NCBI RefSeq assembly: GCF_002646595.1
Contig: NZ_PDUD01000019.1
Coordinates: 235,128-299,127, forward strand
From: Flavilitoribacter nigricans DSM 23189 = NBRC 102662
GTDB lineage: Bacteria; Bacteroidota; Bacteroidia; Chitinophagales; Saprospiraceae
Length of the DNA stretch: 64,000 nucleotides
Direction: 5' to 3'
The position numbers were made by a program, and so were the translations under genes. Numbering within the stretch: the first letter of the stretch is position 1; each line of letters starts with the position of its first letter. Positions 25,941 through 34,190 of the stretch are shown one piece after another. The notes beneath the pieces are model-generated. The model saw only the letters and a program-made list of their open reading frames with translations, was not told the DNA's origin and did not search any database.

Positions 25941-28058
25941 TTACCAGCTGAGTTGTACACTACTGCCCGCGAGTTCGCCGGTGGGTAGCGTAATCTGTTC
26001 GGCAAACAACGCTTTCCCTTTTTTCCCTTTGATGATTAGGTTGATGGCCGATAGTTTCGCCGTAGGGTCACTGATGGAAATGGTTCGCTTCCGGTGGTTG
26101 ATCAATAACAAACAGGGGTGATCCACCCGCACTTCCAGTTTTCGGCCCAAATTTAGTTTCCCTTCTGTGTGGAAAGCGATGGCGGTCAGGCCCAGTTTAT
26201 CGTGGGTAACGGCCTGTAACTCATCCGTATTAAAGTGTATGGTGAGCGGCAGCTTACGGCTGTACGTCTCTACCTGTTTTGCCGAAATACCGGGCACGAC
26301 GATGTAAGCATATCGATCCTTTTCCGGTTGCACCCCGTGATCGACCCACAGTGAGAATACCGACTCGCGGAAGATCGTATCGGCGCCCAAACCGAATATT
26401 TTCTGCAACGGGGCGCTTTGCTCATGGGCTTGTACCATTACTTCCTTCCCTTTGGGAAAAATGTAGGCGACCTCATCGTGCCAGACCCAGCGGGTATTTG
26501 ACATTGCCTGTTCTGCACCGGCAAAAGCCCGTCCGTCTACCAGTACATCGCCCCGCATTAGAGCCTGGTTAACTCCGGTTACAATAGGAACCTCCTCCTC
26601 GGACCGAATACCGGCGCCCAGGGCAACCCATTCCCGATCGAACCAGAACCAGGATTTTTTGGCCCGGGTATTTTTTACATCCAGATCCATGCTGGAGAGA
26701 CCGTAGGTACCGTCGCTCACACCACCGACAAATTGCGTTTGCTGGGTGCTTTTACCGCTACTGCTGAATTCCCGGTGCGGACTGGTCACCCCCGGCAGCC
26801 TTGCCCAGTCCCAGACCGGGAAAATTGCTTTGTACTCGTCGCCCCGCCGGTAGATATAAGTGAGGCCGTACGGCAGGTAATATCCATACAGGTTTTCAGA
26901 ATTGACGTCCATTTCCATGCCCACGGTGCGTTCCGAACACATTTTCAGCGAAGTGAAGTAGGCCGGTCGGTGGTGAACAGTATAGTCTGACCGCCAGAAG
27001 TGCCGGTTACCGCTTAATTCCTGGGGCTGATTTTCCATAATTTTTTCCTTCGCTTCCGAATACTGATCGCGGTGCTCCGGATCGGCCAGCATCATGCGGT
27101 CGAGCTGAGTGGTGATCTTCAGGGCTCCCAGATCCAGATTGGCCGAACGTCCGACCTGCCGGCCGCGAACGTTGTAATCCAGCAATCGCCCCCGCACCAT
27201 CCAGCGGGTACCCTCCATAAAATAATCCCGCAGGATTTTGATCTGGTCTTGGGAGAAAGCGTAATCCGTACCCCGTACAATGGAGGCGAGCCAGGAGGTT
27301 TCCCGCAAAAAGTTGTGTCCGTAGCTGCCGTTGTAGATAAACGCGCCGTGCTGGTGGAAGCTGTAGTCCGGCTGGATGCCCTCCGCGGTCGTAATCGCTA
27401 CCGGCTCCTTGACGCCCTGGACGCCCGCTCGGATCCGCTCTTTATTCCCTTCGATCACACCCCGGTAGAAAACGGATATGGAAAGCAATGTCTTATTCGA
27501 GCCCGTCATGCGGGGCGCTTCGGTCAGGTCATTAACGATTTTACCCAGCAGTTCTGGAGCAATATCCCCCTGCAATAAGAGGGCAATGACGTTGAAGTAG
27601 AATTGCTTGGCGATCTCGTTTTTGTACCAGTTCCGGCACCGGGGATTTACGGTGTACCAATAATTCAGGGCTTGTTTTATGCCATCCAGTATTGCCGGAT
27701 CCTGATAAGCAGCAGTACCCTCCCGGTAATAGTCATAGGTCATGACCAGGATCCGGTCCAGTGCCCGAAGCGGGTCCCACTCGTTATCCGTGTCCCCGTA
27801 GTCGACGTCCGGCCAGCGCCCGCTTTCATCCATTTGGGCGAGGTAGGCCTCACCACTACCAAAGTCGGAGATAATGTACTGCTGGGTACTCACCGTAAAG
27901 CCGCGCTGCTCCAGCGCATCTTCGATCAACCGCTCGCGCAGCAACTCGATCTCCGTATCCGGAAGCGCACCTTCTGCGGCCCGGGCGGGGTTGCCGGGAA
28001 AAGCCAGGCAAAGAGCAAAAAATATCATTTGAAGTACCGTGGCAATGCGACTAGGCAT
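25941..28058 (-). CDS. polysaccharide lyase family 8 (chondroitin/hyaluronan/xanthan-lyase-like)
   Basis: The 705-aa exported protein has a signal peptide ending PGNPARAAEG. An (alpha/alpha) toroid N-terminal half carries the catalytic signatures of PL8: FHQHGAFIYNGSYGHNFL (Asn and His, ~residues 232-248), then GRLLDYNVRGRQVGR (Tyr and Arg, ~290-304). The beta-sandwich half includes NSENLYGYYLPYGLTYIYRRGDEY and KKSWFWFDREWVALGAGI. PL8 enzymes cleave uronic-acid-containing chains by beta-elimination. Known specificities include chondroitin, hyaluronan and xanthan; the specificity here is not determined. There is no neighbouring SusCD or unsaturated-uronyl hydrolase, so it is not inside a classical PUL. 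Confidence 0.9.
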   Translation of the reverse strand: MPSRIATVLQMIFFALCLAFPGNPARAAEGALPDTEIELLRERLIEDALEQRGFTVSTQQYIISDFGSGEAYLAQMDESGRWPDVDYGDTDNEWDPLRALDRILVMTYDYYREGTAAYQDPAILDGIKQALNYWYTVNPRCRNWYKNEIAKQFYFNVIALLLQGDIAPELLGKIVNDLTEAPRMTGSNKTLLSISVFYRGVIEGNKERIRAGVQGVKEPVAITTAEGIQPDYSFHQHGAFIYNGSYGHNFLRETSWLASIVRGTDYAFSQDQIKILRDYFMEGTRWMVRGRLLDYNVRGRQVGRSANLDLGALKITTQLDRMMLADPEHRDQYSEAKEKIMENQPQELSGNRHFWRSDYTVHHRPAYFTSLKMCSERTVGMEMDVNSENLYGYYLPYGLTYIYRRGDEYKAIFPVWDWARLPGVTSPHREFSSSGKSTQQTQFVGGVSDGTYGLSSMDLDVKNTRAKKSWFWFDREWVALGAGIRSEEEVPIVTGVNQALMRGDVLVDGRAFAGAEQAMSNTRWVWHDEVAYIFPKGKEVMVQAHEQSAPLQKIFGLGADTIFRESVFSLWVDHGVQPEKDRYAYIVVPGISAKQVETYSRKLPLTIHFNTDELQAVTHDKLGLTAIAFHTEGKLNLGRKLEVRVDHPCLLLINHRKRTISISDPTAKLSAINLIIKGKKGKALFAEQITLPTGELAGSSVQLSW

Positions 28059-28199
28059 ATCTTTGGGATAATTTGATTTTCAAATACCGTTATTTAGGGC
28101 TGAGTTCTTAGGGCCGATCCGGGATCACCGACCACTGACGGATGGCCCCTAAGAGATCAGCATTCCCGTTAATTCATCCTGCAACGCAACCATCCGGCC

Positions 28200-29003
28200 A
28201 TGTCCAGTTTTCGAACCATTGAAGTATCCGATCCCCGTTTTGAGCGGGACGGCTTGCGCCATATTACCGTAAAAAGCCCGCATCTGAAAAGTCGGGGAGA
28301 CATCAGTCTGTTTGTACCTTCCGGCCTCTCCAAACCAACGACCCTGCCGACCCTCATCCTGCTGCACGGCGTCTACGGCAGCCACTGGGCCTGGTCGCTG
28401 AAGGGCGGAGCTCACCTCACTGCACAGGCCCTGATCGACAGCGGAAAGATCCCTCCCCTACTCCTAGCCATGCCCTCCGACGGCCTTTGGGGGGACGGTA
28501 GCGGATACCTCCCGCACTTACAAGCGGATTTTGAAAAATGGATCATGGATGACGTACCGGCGGCAGTAGCAGCGGCCTGCCCACACGTGGGGCCCGATTC
28601 GCCCCTGTATATCGCCGGCCTGTCCATGGGCGGTTGGGGTGCCCTGCGGCTGGGCGCGCGCTATCCCGACCGTTTTGAAGCCATCTCCGCCCATTCGGCC
28701 ATTACCCGCTGGTCGGAAATGAAGGATTTCGTGGAAGAAGATATCGATCGCATCCCAATCCCGGATACGGAGCGTACCGCTTTTCAACTTTTGCAGGCCA
28801 GTCGCGCCCAACTCCCACCCCTGCGTTTCGATTGCGGCCGGGAAGATCCCCTCCTCCCCGGCAACCGCCTGCTGCACCAGCAACTAACGCAAGCCGGCAT
28901 TCCCCATCACTACGAAGAATACCCGGGCGGTCACGAATGGCCCTACTGGGAAAAGCATTTGGAAGAATCCCTGATTTTTTGTACTAGTGGCAGAACCACT
29001 TAA
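28200..29003 (+). CDS. cytoplasmic alpha/beta-hydrolase, esterase D-like
   Basis: The 267-aa protein has no signal peptide. Blocks are LILLHGVYGSHWAWSLKGG (oxyanion region), LLLAMPSDGLWGDGSGY, the nucleophile elbow AGLSMGGWGALRLGARYPD (~Ser145), the acid in FDCGREDPLLPGN, and the His in YPGGHEWPYW. It resembles the putative esterase family (PF00756), which includes S-formylglutathione hydrolase. Without a glutathione-linked dehydrogenase beside it, a generic carboxylesterase is the safer call. It starts 141 bases from the divergent PL8 gene and lies 66 bases before the RavA-like gene. Confidence 0.82.
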   Translation: MSSFRTIEVSDPRFERDGLRHITVKSPHLKSRGDISLFVPSGLSKPTTLPTLILLHGVYGSHWAWSLKGGAHLTAQALIDSGKIPPLLLAMPSDGLWGDGSGYLPHLQADFEKWIMDDVPAAVAAACPHVGPDSPLYIAGLSMGGWGALRLGARYPDRFEAISAHSAITRWSEMKDFVEEDIDRIPIPDTERTAFQLLQASRAQLPPLRFDCGREDPLLPGNRLLHQQLTQAGIPHHYEEYPGGHEWPYWEKHLEESLIFCTSGRTT

Positions 29004-29068
29004 GCGGCAGAACCACTAAACAATCTTCCCGGCTCGTAGTTGTTATTGTAAGCTTAATCCATAATGAT

Positions 29069-30637
29069 ATGTCCTCGACCATAACTGATATTCATAAGGT
29101 CCGCTCCCATACGAAAACGCTGCTGGAAAGTCTCTGCAAGGGGCTCTACGAACGGGAGGAAGCCATGCGGCTGTCGCTGCTCAGTGCGGTAGCCGGCGAA
29201 AGCATTTTCCTGCTGGGCCCTCCGGGCGTGGGCAAAAGTCTGATCGCCCGGCGGCTGAAGTATGCTTTCCGGGATGGGACTTCTTTTGAATACCTGATGA
29301 GTAAATTCAGTACGCCGGACGAGATCTTCGGGCCGGTATCCATCAAAAAGCTGAAGGAGGAGGATAAATACGAGCGCCTGACGGACCGCTATCTGCCCAG
29401 CGCCAATATCGTTTTCCTGGATGAGATCTGGAAGGCCGGGCCGGCCATACAGAATGCACTGCTGACCATTCTGAATGAGAAGATCTACCGCAACGGTGGT
29501 GAAGATATTAAAGTGGATATTCGCGGGATCATTACGGCATCTAATGAATTGCCGCCGAAAAATTCGAGCCTGGATCCCATTTGGGATCGATTTCTGCTCC
29601 GGCTGGAGGTGGGTAACATCCGAAAGTTCCGCAACTTCCTGGATATGATCACGGATGTGAGTGATGTGTACGAAGATGATGTGCCGGATACCGTGAAACT
29701 AACCCAGCAGCAACTCGACGACTGGAGTCGCGAGATCGATGCCGTCGAACTACCGGCTGAGGTGCTCAACACCATTCAGGTGACTAAACTCAAACTGGAT
29801 GAACACAATACCCGCACCGCCGGGGGCAGCCATCCCGTTATTGTGCACGACCGGCGTTGGAAGAAGATCGTTCGTCTAATGCGAACGTCGGCTTTTCTCA
29901 ACGGTCGCAAAGCCGTCAATCTGATGGACTGCTTCCTGATGATCCACTGTCTGTGGAGCCATCCGGAACAGAAGGATAAGGTGCAGGAGATCATCACCGA
30001 GGCCGTGCGCCAACATAGCTACACGATGGCGGTCAACCTACAGATGGTCAAACAGGAGGCGGAAGATTTTGAGAACGATGTGGATCGGGAGATCAAGATC
30101 CGCCATACGGTCAGCGAGGAACAACTGATGCCCATCGATGACGAGTACTTTCAGCTGAATAAGGATGATAATCGCTTCGAAGGCATTTACGTACCGATCA
30201 AACAGTACCGCAATCTGAAGATCGGGGAAGCGGAAGTCGTCAACTTCTACGATAAGGACAAAAACCTTGTCAATCGCCTCAAAGCGGAAAAGAGTACCGA
30301 AGAGCACACCATCGAGGTCTATTACAATTCGGTGCGCTTCACCTACCCGCTGCGCACCCGCAAGGCCGAACGCACGGAGGTGATCATGAAGCCGCCCCAC
30401 GAGATCGTACAAAAACACTGGGACGAAAGGCACCAGCGACTGATGTCCTACATCGACGCCCAACTGGCCAAAATGGAAGAAGGGAAACCCGCCGAAATGA
30501 GTGATCTGCAGGATAACCTGTTTGTGAACCAGGATTTCAGTGAAGTGGTTCTCAGTAATTTCCGGGAGGTAGCGGAAAGTTTGCAAAGCATCCGGCTGCG
30601 TTTGGAGCAGTTGCAGTATACTTATACGAATGTTTAA
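29069..30637 (+). CDS. ravA: MoxR-type AAA+ ATPase, RavA-like
   Basis: The 522-aa protein has Walker A GPPGVGKS (residues 50-57), Walker B IVFLDEIWKAGPAIQNALL with Asp118/Glu119, sensor 1 ITASNELPPKNSSLDPIWDRFLLR with the arginine finger region, and a helical lid domain (NLMDCFLMIHCLW). The C-terminal part is charged and ends in a helical segment. The Walker A/B spacing and the following VWA gene fit RavA of the RavA-ViaA system. In E. coli, RavA is a MoxR chaperone-like ATPase tied to respiratory complexes and lysine decarboxylase LdcI. The LARA domain of E. coli RavA is not obvious here. The partner ViaA-like gene starts 181 bases downstream on the same strand. Confidence 0.85.
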   Translation: MSSTITDIHKVRSHTKTLLESLCKGLYEREEAMRLSLLSAVAGESIFLLGPPGVGKSLIARRLKYAFRDGTSFEYLMSKFSTPDEIFGPVSIKKLKEEDKYERLTDRYLPSANIVFLDEIWKAGPAIQNALLTILNEKIYRNGGEDIKVDIRGIITASNELPPKNSSLDPIWDRFLLRLEVGNIRKFRNFLDMITDVSDVYEDDVPDTVKLTQQQLDDWSREIDAVELPAEVLNTIQVTKLKLDEHNTRTAGGSHPVIVHDRRWKKIVRLMRTSAFLNGRKAVNLMDCFLMIHCLWSHPEQKDKVQEIITEAVRQHSYTMAVNLQMVKQEAEDFENDVDREIKIRHTVSEEQLMPIDDEYFQLNKDDNRFEGIYVPIKQYRNLKIGEAEVVNFYDKDKNLVNRLKAEKSTEEHTIEVYYNSVRFTYPLRTRKAERTEVIMKPPHEIVQKHWDERHQRLMSYIDAQLAKMEEGKPAEMSDLQDNLFVNQDFSEVVLSNFREVAESLQSIRLRLEQLQYTYTNV

Positions 30638-30695
30638 AAGTGTTTGTATGTGTTGAAGTGTTGAGGTGGGAATGTGTTAAGGTTGTAAGGCGCTA
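30638..30695. repeat. GTGTTnA-rich low-complexity tract
   Basis: Directly after the RavA-like stop comes AAGTGTTTGTATGTGTTGAAG, TGTTGAGGTGGGAATGTG and TTAAGG, built on GTGTT/TGTTGA units. It resembles the tract at 2610-2662, which also begins just after a stop codon. Confidence 0.45.
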
Positions 30696-30818
30696 AACGT
30701 TGGTTGGTAATACAATTCGAAGATTATGTTCATAGCCAGGTTTTCCTCATCTTGTTAATGTTATCAACCTTTGGACCATTACATATCACAATAAGCCAAT
30801 TAATCCAAGAATACATCC

Positions 30819-32450
30819 ATGACCAAACCGGATATCCAGGAACAGCTCGATCAGGAATACCAGCGCTTTATCGAATTCAGCACGCTGCTGGATCGCAAAA
30901 TGCGTAAGTATCTGGTCCACTACCTGCAAAATAAACTGGAACCCGGCCTGCACGTATTACCGGAGCTCAACGATCGATATTTCCGATTTTTTCAGAAGGC
31001 TCTGGATGGGATCTTTTCTATTCAGGGATTGCTGGGTCTGGCCGGCTACAACGAAAAGATCCGGCGGCAGATCGTTCTGGACATCCTGCACTGGTTACGT
31101 AAGTCCTACGACAAAGTGCGCTCAAAAAACCCGTACGAGGATGAATTGCAACGGCTGGAAAGCTGGGCGGTCACGCCTCTGCATATCTTCGTAAAACGCT
31201 GGTCTTATCTGCCCAATTACCTCCTCCAGATCTATCCGCGGTCTTCGCTGGACAGCTACTTTTTCCGGGATCGTTTTCGCGAACTGATCGGTAGTAAAAC
31301 GATCGAGGATATTCCTGCGGACGATCGGCAACAAATTGAACTACTCTTTCGGGATCTACTCGCCCAGTGGGACGCCCTGCTGCACGCCAGGATCCTGGAT
31401 TATCAGTTACAGAAATTTGAAGAGGAGCAGGAGTATTTCACTGAGCTGGTCAGCAAAAAAGTAGAGCAATACCAAAAGATCCAGCAGATCGTAGCGCCCT
31501 TTTCGGAATACCTTGGCTGGGATATGTCGCGCGAACTGTGGCAGGAAACCTCCTTTGATCTTTTGCAACACTACGCCGACCTGCTGGAAGACGAGCAGTC
31601 GATCAAAGAACTGGCCGACCTGCTGGGCCGAATGCGAGAAGCGGAGATCGAGATTGAGGAAGAAACCTTCGAAAAGACCATCATCCGGCAGGAATGGGTG
31701 GTGGATGACCAAAGCCGGGCGGAGATCGTTGGGGTGCACGAAAGTGACGACCTGACGAATATGCTGAGCTCGGAAGCCGGCTTGCTGGGAGATGAAACGA
31801 CCGAACTGCTTTTTCTGAAAAAATACGCCGACAAAAACCTGATGACCTTCCGCTACGAGGATCGCCGCCTAATCAAGAGCGAAGACCACCTGACGGAGAT
31901 CAATCAGCGGGTCCGGCAGAAAGAAAAAGGGCCCTTTATCATTTGCGTGGATACGAGCGAGAGTATGTACGGCCGGCCCGAAAAGATCGCCAAGGTGCTC
32001 TGTATGGGCATCCTGAAGATGGCGATGCACGAAAACCGGCGGGCCTACCTCATCAACTTTTCCCGCGGCATCCAGACGCTCGACCTCTACGACATTGCCA
32101 ATTCCGTCGATGATATCGCACAGTTCCTGCGGATCTCATTTTACGGCGGCACCAACGCCTCCCTGGCGCTGTACGAAGCCATCCGACAATTGCAGGGAAA
32201 TGATTACGAAGATGCGGATGTATTGATGGTTTCTGACTTTATCATGTACAAACTGGAAGATGACGTGCTGCGCCAGATCCGCTATTTCCAGCAAAACAAA
32301 GGCACGCAGTTCCACAGTCTGACCCTGAGTGACGAGGCCAATCCCGAAGTGCTCGAGTATTTCGATACCAATTGGGTGTATCATCCTAAAGAAAAAGGCA
32401 TAATACGGTCGCTCACCGCGGGGTTGCATTCCATTCACCGAAACTACTAG
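30819..32450 (+). CDS. viaA: VWA-domain protein, ViaA-like partner of the RavA-type ATPase
   Basis: The 543-aa protein has a long helical N-terminal half (charged segments ~1-330, LADLLGRMREAEIEIEEETFE) and a von Willebrand A domain at ~365-535. The MIDAS motif is D-x-S-x-S in VDTSESMYG (Asp378). Further VWA blocks are YLINFSRGIQTLDL, FYGGTNASLALYEAIRQL (MIDAS Thr), and DVLMVSDFIM. In the known pair, ViaA stimulates the ATPase of RavA. Adjacency to the MoxR ATPase and the shared strand support a functional pair, although the 181-base gap contains a repeat tract. Confidence 0.86.
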   Translation: MTKPDIQEQLDQEYQRFIEFSTLLDRKMRKYLVHYLQNKLEPGLHVLPELNDRYFRFFQKALDGIFSIQGLLGLAGYNEKIRRQIVLDILHWLRKSYDKVRSKNPYEDELQRLESWAVTPLHIFVKRWSYLPNYLLQIYPRSSLDSYFFRDRFRELIGSKTIEDIPADDRQQIELLFRDLLAQWDALLHARILDYQLQKFEEEQEYFTELVSKKVEQYQKIQQIVAPFSEYLGWDMSRELWQETSFDLLQHYADLLEDEQSIKELADLLGRMREAEIEIEEETFEKTIIRQEWVVDDQSRAEIVGVHESDDLTNMLSSEAGLLGDETTELLFLKKYADKNLMTFRYEDRRLIKSEDHLTEINQRVRQKEKGPFIICVDTSESMYGRPEKIAKVLCMGILKMAMHENRRAYLINFSRGIQTLDLYDIANSVDDIAQFLRISFYGGTNASLALYEAIRQLQGNDYEDADVLMVSDFIMYKLEDDVLRQIRYFQQNKGTQFHSLTLSDEANPEVLEYFDTNWVYHPKEKGIIRSLTAGLHSIHRNY

Positions 32451-32460
32451 TCCGAAAGAC

Positions 32461-32552
32461 TGACGAAGGGTTCGCCCACAAACGGGAAAGGCCACAAAAA
32501 CCGGCTGTTCGTAGATCAATAAAACAGCTTCGGTCCTTGCGGCCCTTCGTCA
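32461..32552. terminator. long inverted repeat between convergent genes
   Basis: TGACGAAGGG (32461-32470) and CCCTTCGTCA (32543-32552) are exact complements flanking ~70 bases. They lie between the ViaA-like gene and the convergent SusD gene. The large loop makes simple intrinsic termination uncertain; it may be a palindromic repeat instead. Confidence 0.35.
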
Positions 32553-32577
32553 TTGCTTATCGCAAAAGATCTCTCCC

Positions 32578-34065
32578 TTACGGATTCTGCTCCATCAGCG
32601 GATTGGCATCCATTTCATCCTGCGGGATCTGCCATTGCCATCTCGGATCGCCGGCCGGTACTTCCAGCAGGTTGCCGAGCAGCGGCGCGTTGTGATTGGC
32701 ACCGGTGCGATCCAACGCCAAATCCAGACGCTTCAGATCGGTGAACCGGAAACCTTCTCCCCACAGTTCCCAACGTCTTTGCAGCAGGATCTCGTCGATC
32801 AATGCCTGTCCGGTATTAGTGGACAGTACATAAGCCGGATCACGATTTACCGCCAGTGTGTACAGCACATCGGCCGCTTCCGCATCCATTCCCAGACGAG
32901 CCTTGGCTTCCGCCTCGATCAGGTACATTTCCGCTGAACGCATGTAAGGTACATCGCCCCGGCTGTCACCCGTGCCGTAAGACAGGAACTTCTGACTGGT
33001 GTACGGGAAACGCTGGTGGGCCGAGCTGATCTCGATGCCGGCCGGCAGGTTCAGGTGCTCCCCGGTAGGGTCAAACACTTTGGACCGTACGTCCGTCTCC
33101 GGGATCATATCGTACAGCGTGCTGTTGATCGACTTGGGATTCCCGCGGATATTCGAAGAACTGAAGTTACGGGACATCCAGGCACCAAAGTTGGTAAAGG
33201 CCGAGCCCTGCTCTTCGTTGTAGTGACTCCCCCAGATCCATTCGCTGTTGTCGTAATCGTTGAAACCCAACTGATAATCGTCGTTGTCCATCAGATCAAA
33301 ACCTTCGCGGGCTGCGATGGCGTACTGAATGGCATCATTGTAGTTACCCGTTACCAGTGCGACCCGGGCTTTGAGGCCCTGGGCTACATTTTGGTTAATG
33401 TGGGAAGGGTTCGGCCGTGCGTAGCCTTCCAGCAGGGTGATCGCCTCGTCCAGATCCGCGTTGATCTGAGCGTAAACTTCCTCTACCGTCGCCCGCGCCT
33501 GCGGATCGGTGGTCGGCGTTACCATCAAGGGTACACCGGGCTGGGAGTTGTTGCCGCCGGGTACATAGCGCATCGCGTAGCGCTGCACCAGATGAAAATG
33601 GGCAAAAGCGCGGTAGGTCAAAGCTTGTCCCAGCGCGGCATTGCGCTGCGATTCCGGTCCTTCGGCCGCTTCGGCACCATCAATGACGATATTGGCGTTG
33701 TTGATCACTTTGTACATGACGCGCCAGTTGTGACGGTTGTCGCTGTCATTGGGATTGGTGTGATCATTCCAGGCGGCAGCATTGATCCACCAGCCGTTTG
33801 CCCGGGCGTTCATGACCAGGTCTTCTCCCTGAGCATCCGTCTGGATCATCATGGCCGAATATCCCCCGCGACCGTTGGAACCCTGGCGGGTGTACAGCAG
33901 GCGGTGAATACCGTTGATGACCAAAAATAAGTTGTCCGTGGTTGCGGTAGCCGAACCGGCAGATACGCCTTCCGTAGGCGTCTGGTCCAGAAAGTCTTCG
34001 CTACAGCCGATGAAGGAGATCATCACTAATAGCGCCAGACCGCAACTGATTATAGATTTATACAT
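32578..34065 (-). CDS. SusD/RagB-family glycan-binding lipoprotein
   Basis: The 495-aa lipoprotein has the signal MYKSIISCGLALLVMISFIGC and the typical SusD opening SEDFLDQTPTEG. TPR-like helices follow (GQALTYRAFAHFHLVQRYAMRY, YAQINADLDEAITLLEGY, GLKARVALVTGNYNDAIQYA). The family C-terminal motifs are PYMRSAEMYLIEAEAKARLG and ILLQRRWELWGEGFRFTDLKRL. SusD proteins sit over the SusC barrel at the cell surface and capture glycan or peptide for import. The gene lies 124 bases downstream of susC in the same direction. No glycoside hydrolase or sulfatase is next to the pair, so the ligand is not indicated. Confidence 0.94.
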   Translation of the reverse strand: MYKSIISCGLALLVMISFIGCSEDFLDQTPTEGVSAGSATATTDNLFLVINGIHRLLYTRQGSNGRGGYSAMMIQTDAQGEDLVMNARANGWWINAAAWNDHTNPNDSDNRHNWRVMYKVINNANIVIDGAEAAEGPESQRNAALGQALTYRAFAHFHLVQRYAMRYVPGGNNSQPGVPLMVTPTTDPQARATVEEVYAQINADLDEAITLLEGYARPNPSHINQNVAQGLKARVALVTGNYNDAIQYAIAAREGFDLMDNDDYQLGFNDYDNSEWIWGSHYNEEQGSAFTNFGAWMSRNFSSSNIRGNPKSINSTLYDMIPETDVRSKVFDPTGEHLNLPAGIEISSAHQRFPYTSQKFLSYGTGDSRGDVPYMRSAEMYLIEAEAKARLGMDAEAADVLYTLAVNRDPAYVLSTNTGQALIDEILLQRRWELWGEGFRFTDLKRLDLALDRTGANHNAPLLGNLLEVPAGDPRWQWQIPQDEMDANPLMEQNP

Positions 34066-34085
34066 CTTTTTTATGTTTTTATACG

Positions 34086-34190
34086 TTGCTCCGACCTCTG
34101 GTCGGAGATATGCCGACTACAAATCGGCATTACTAGAGAATGTCGCGAATACAAGCCGGCTGTTGTGCGCCGACTGGAATTCGGCGTTAC
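34086..34190. repeat. cluster of three small palindromes between SusC and SusD genes
   Basis: CTCCGACC-tct-GGTCGGAG (34089-34107), TGCCGA-ctacaaa-TCGGCA (34111-34129) and CGCCGA-ctggaat-TCGGCG (34168-34186) lie in the 124-base susC-susD gap. The last two are followed by ATTACTAG and TTACTAG, so they are also imperfect direct repeats. A related cluster lies at 55481-55612. In the mRNA these would be hairpins that could lower expression of the SusD gene relative to SusC or protect the transcript (inference). Confidence 0.6.

Noticed and set aside
28200-29003. S-formylglutathione hydrolase
   Set aside because: The fold and nucleophile elbow fit, but there is no linked glutathione-dependent formaldehyde dehydrogenase and the key specificity residues cannot be confirmed by eye.
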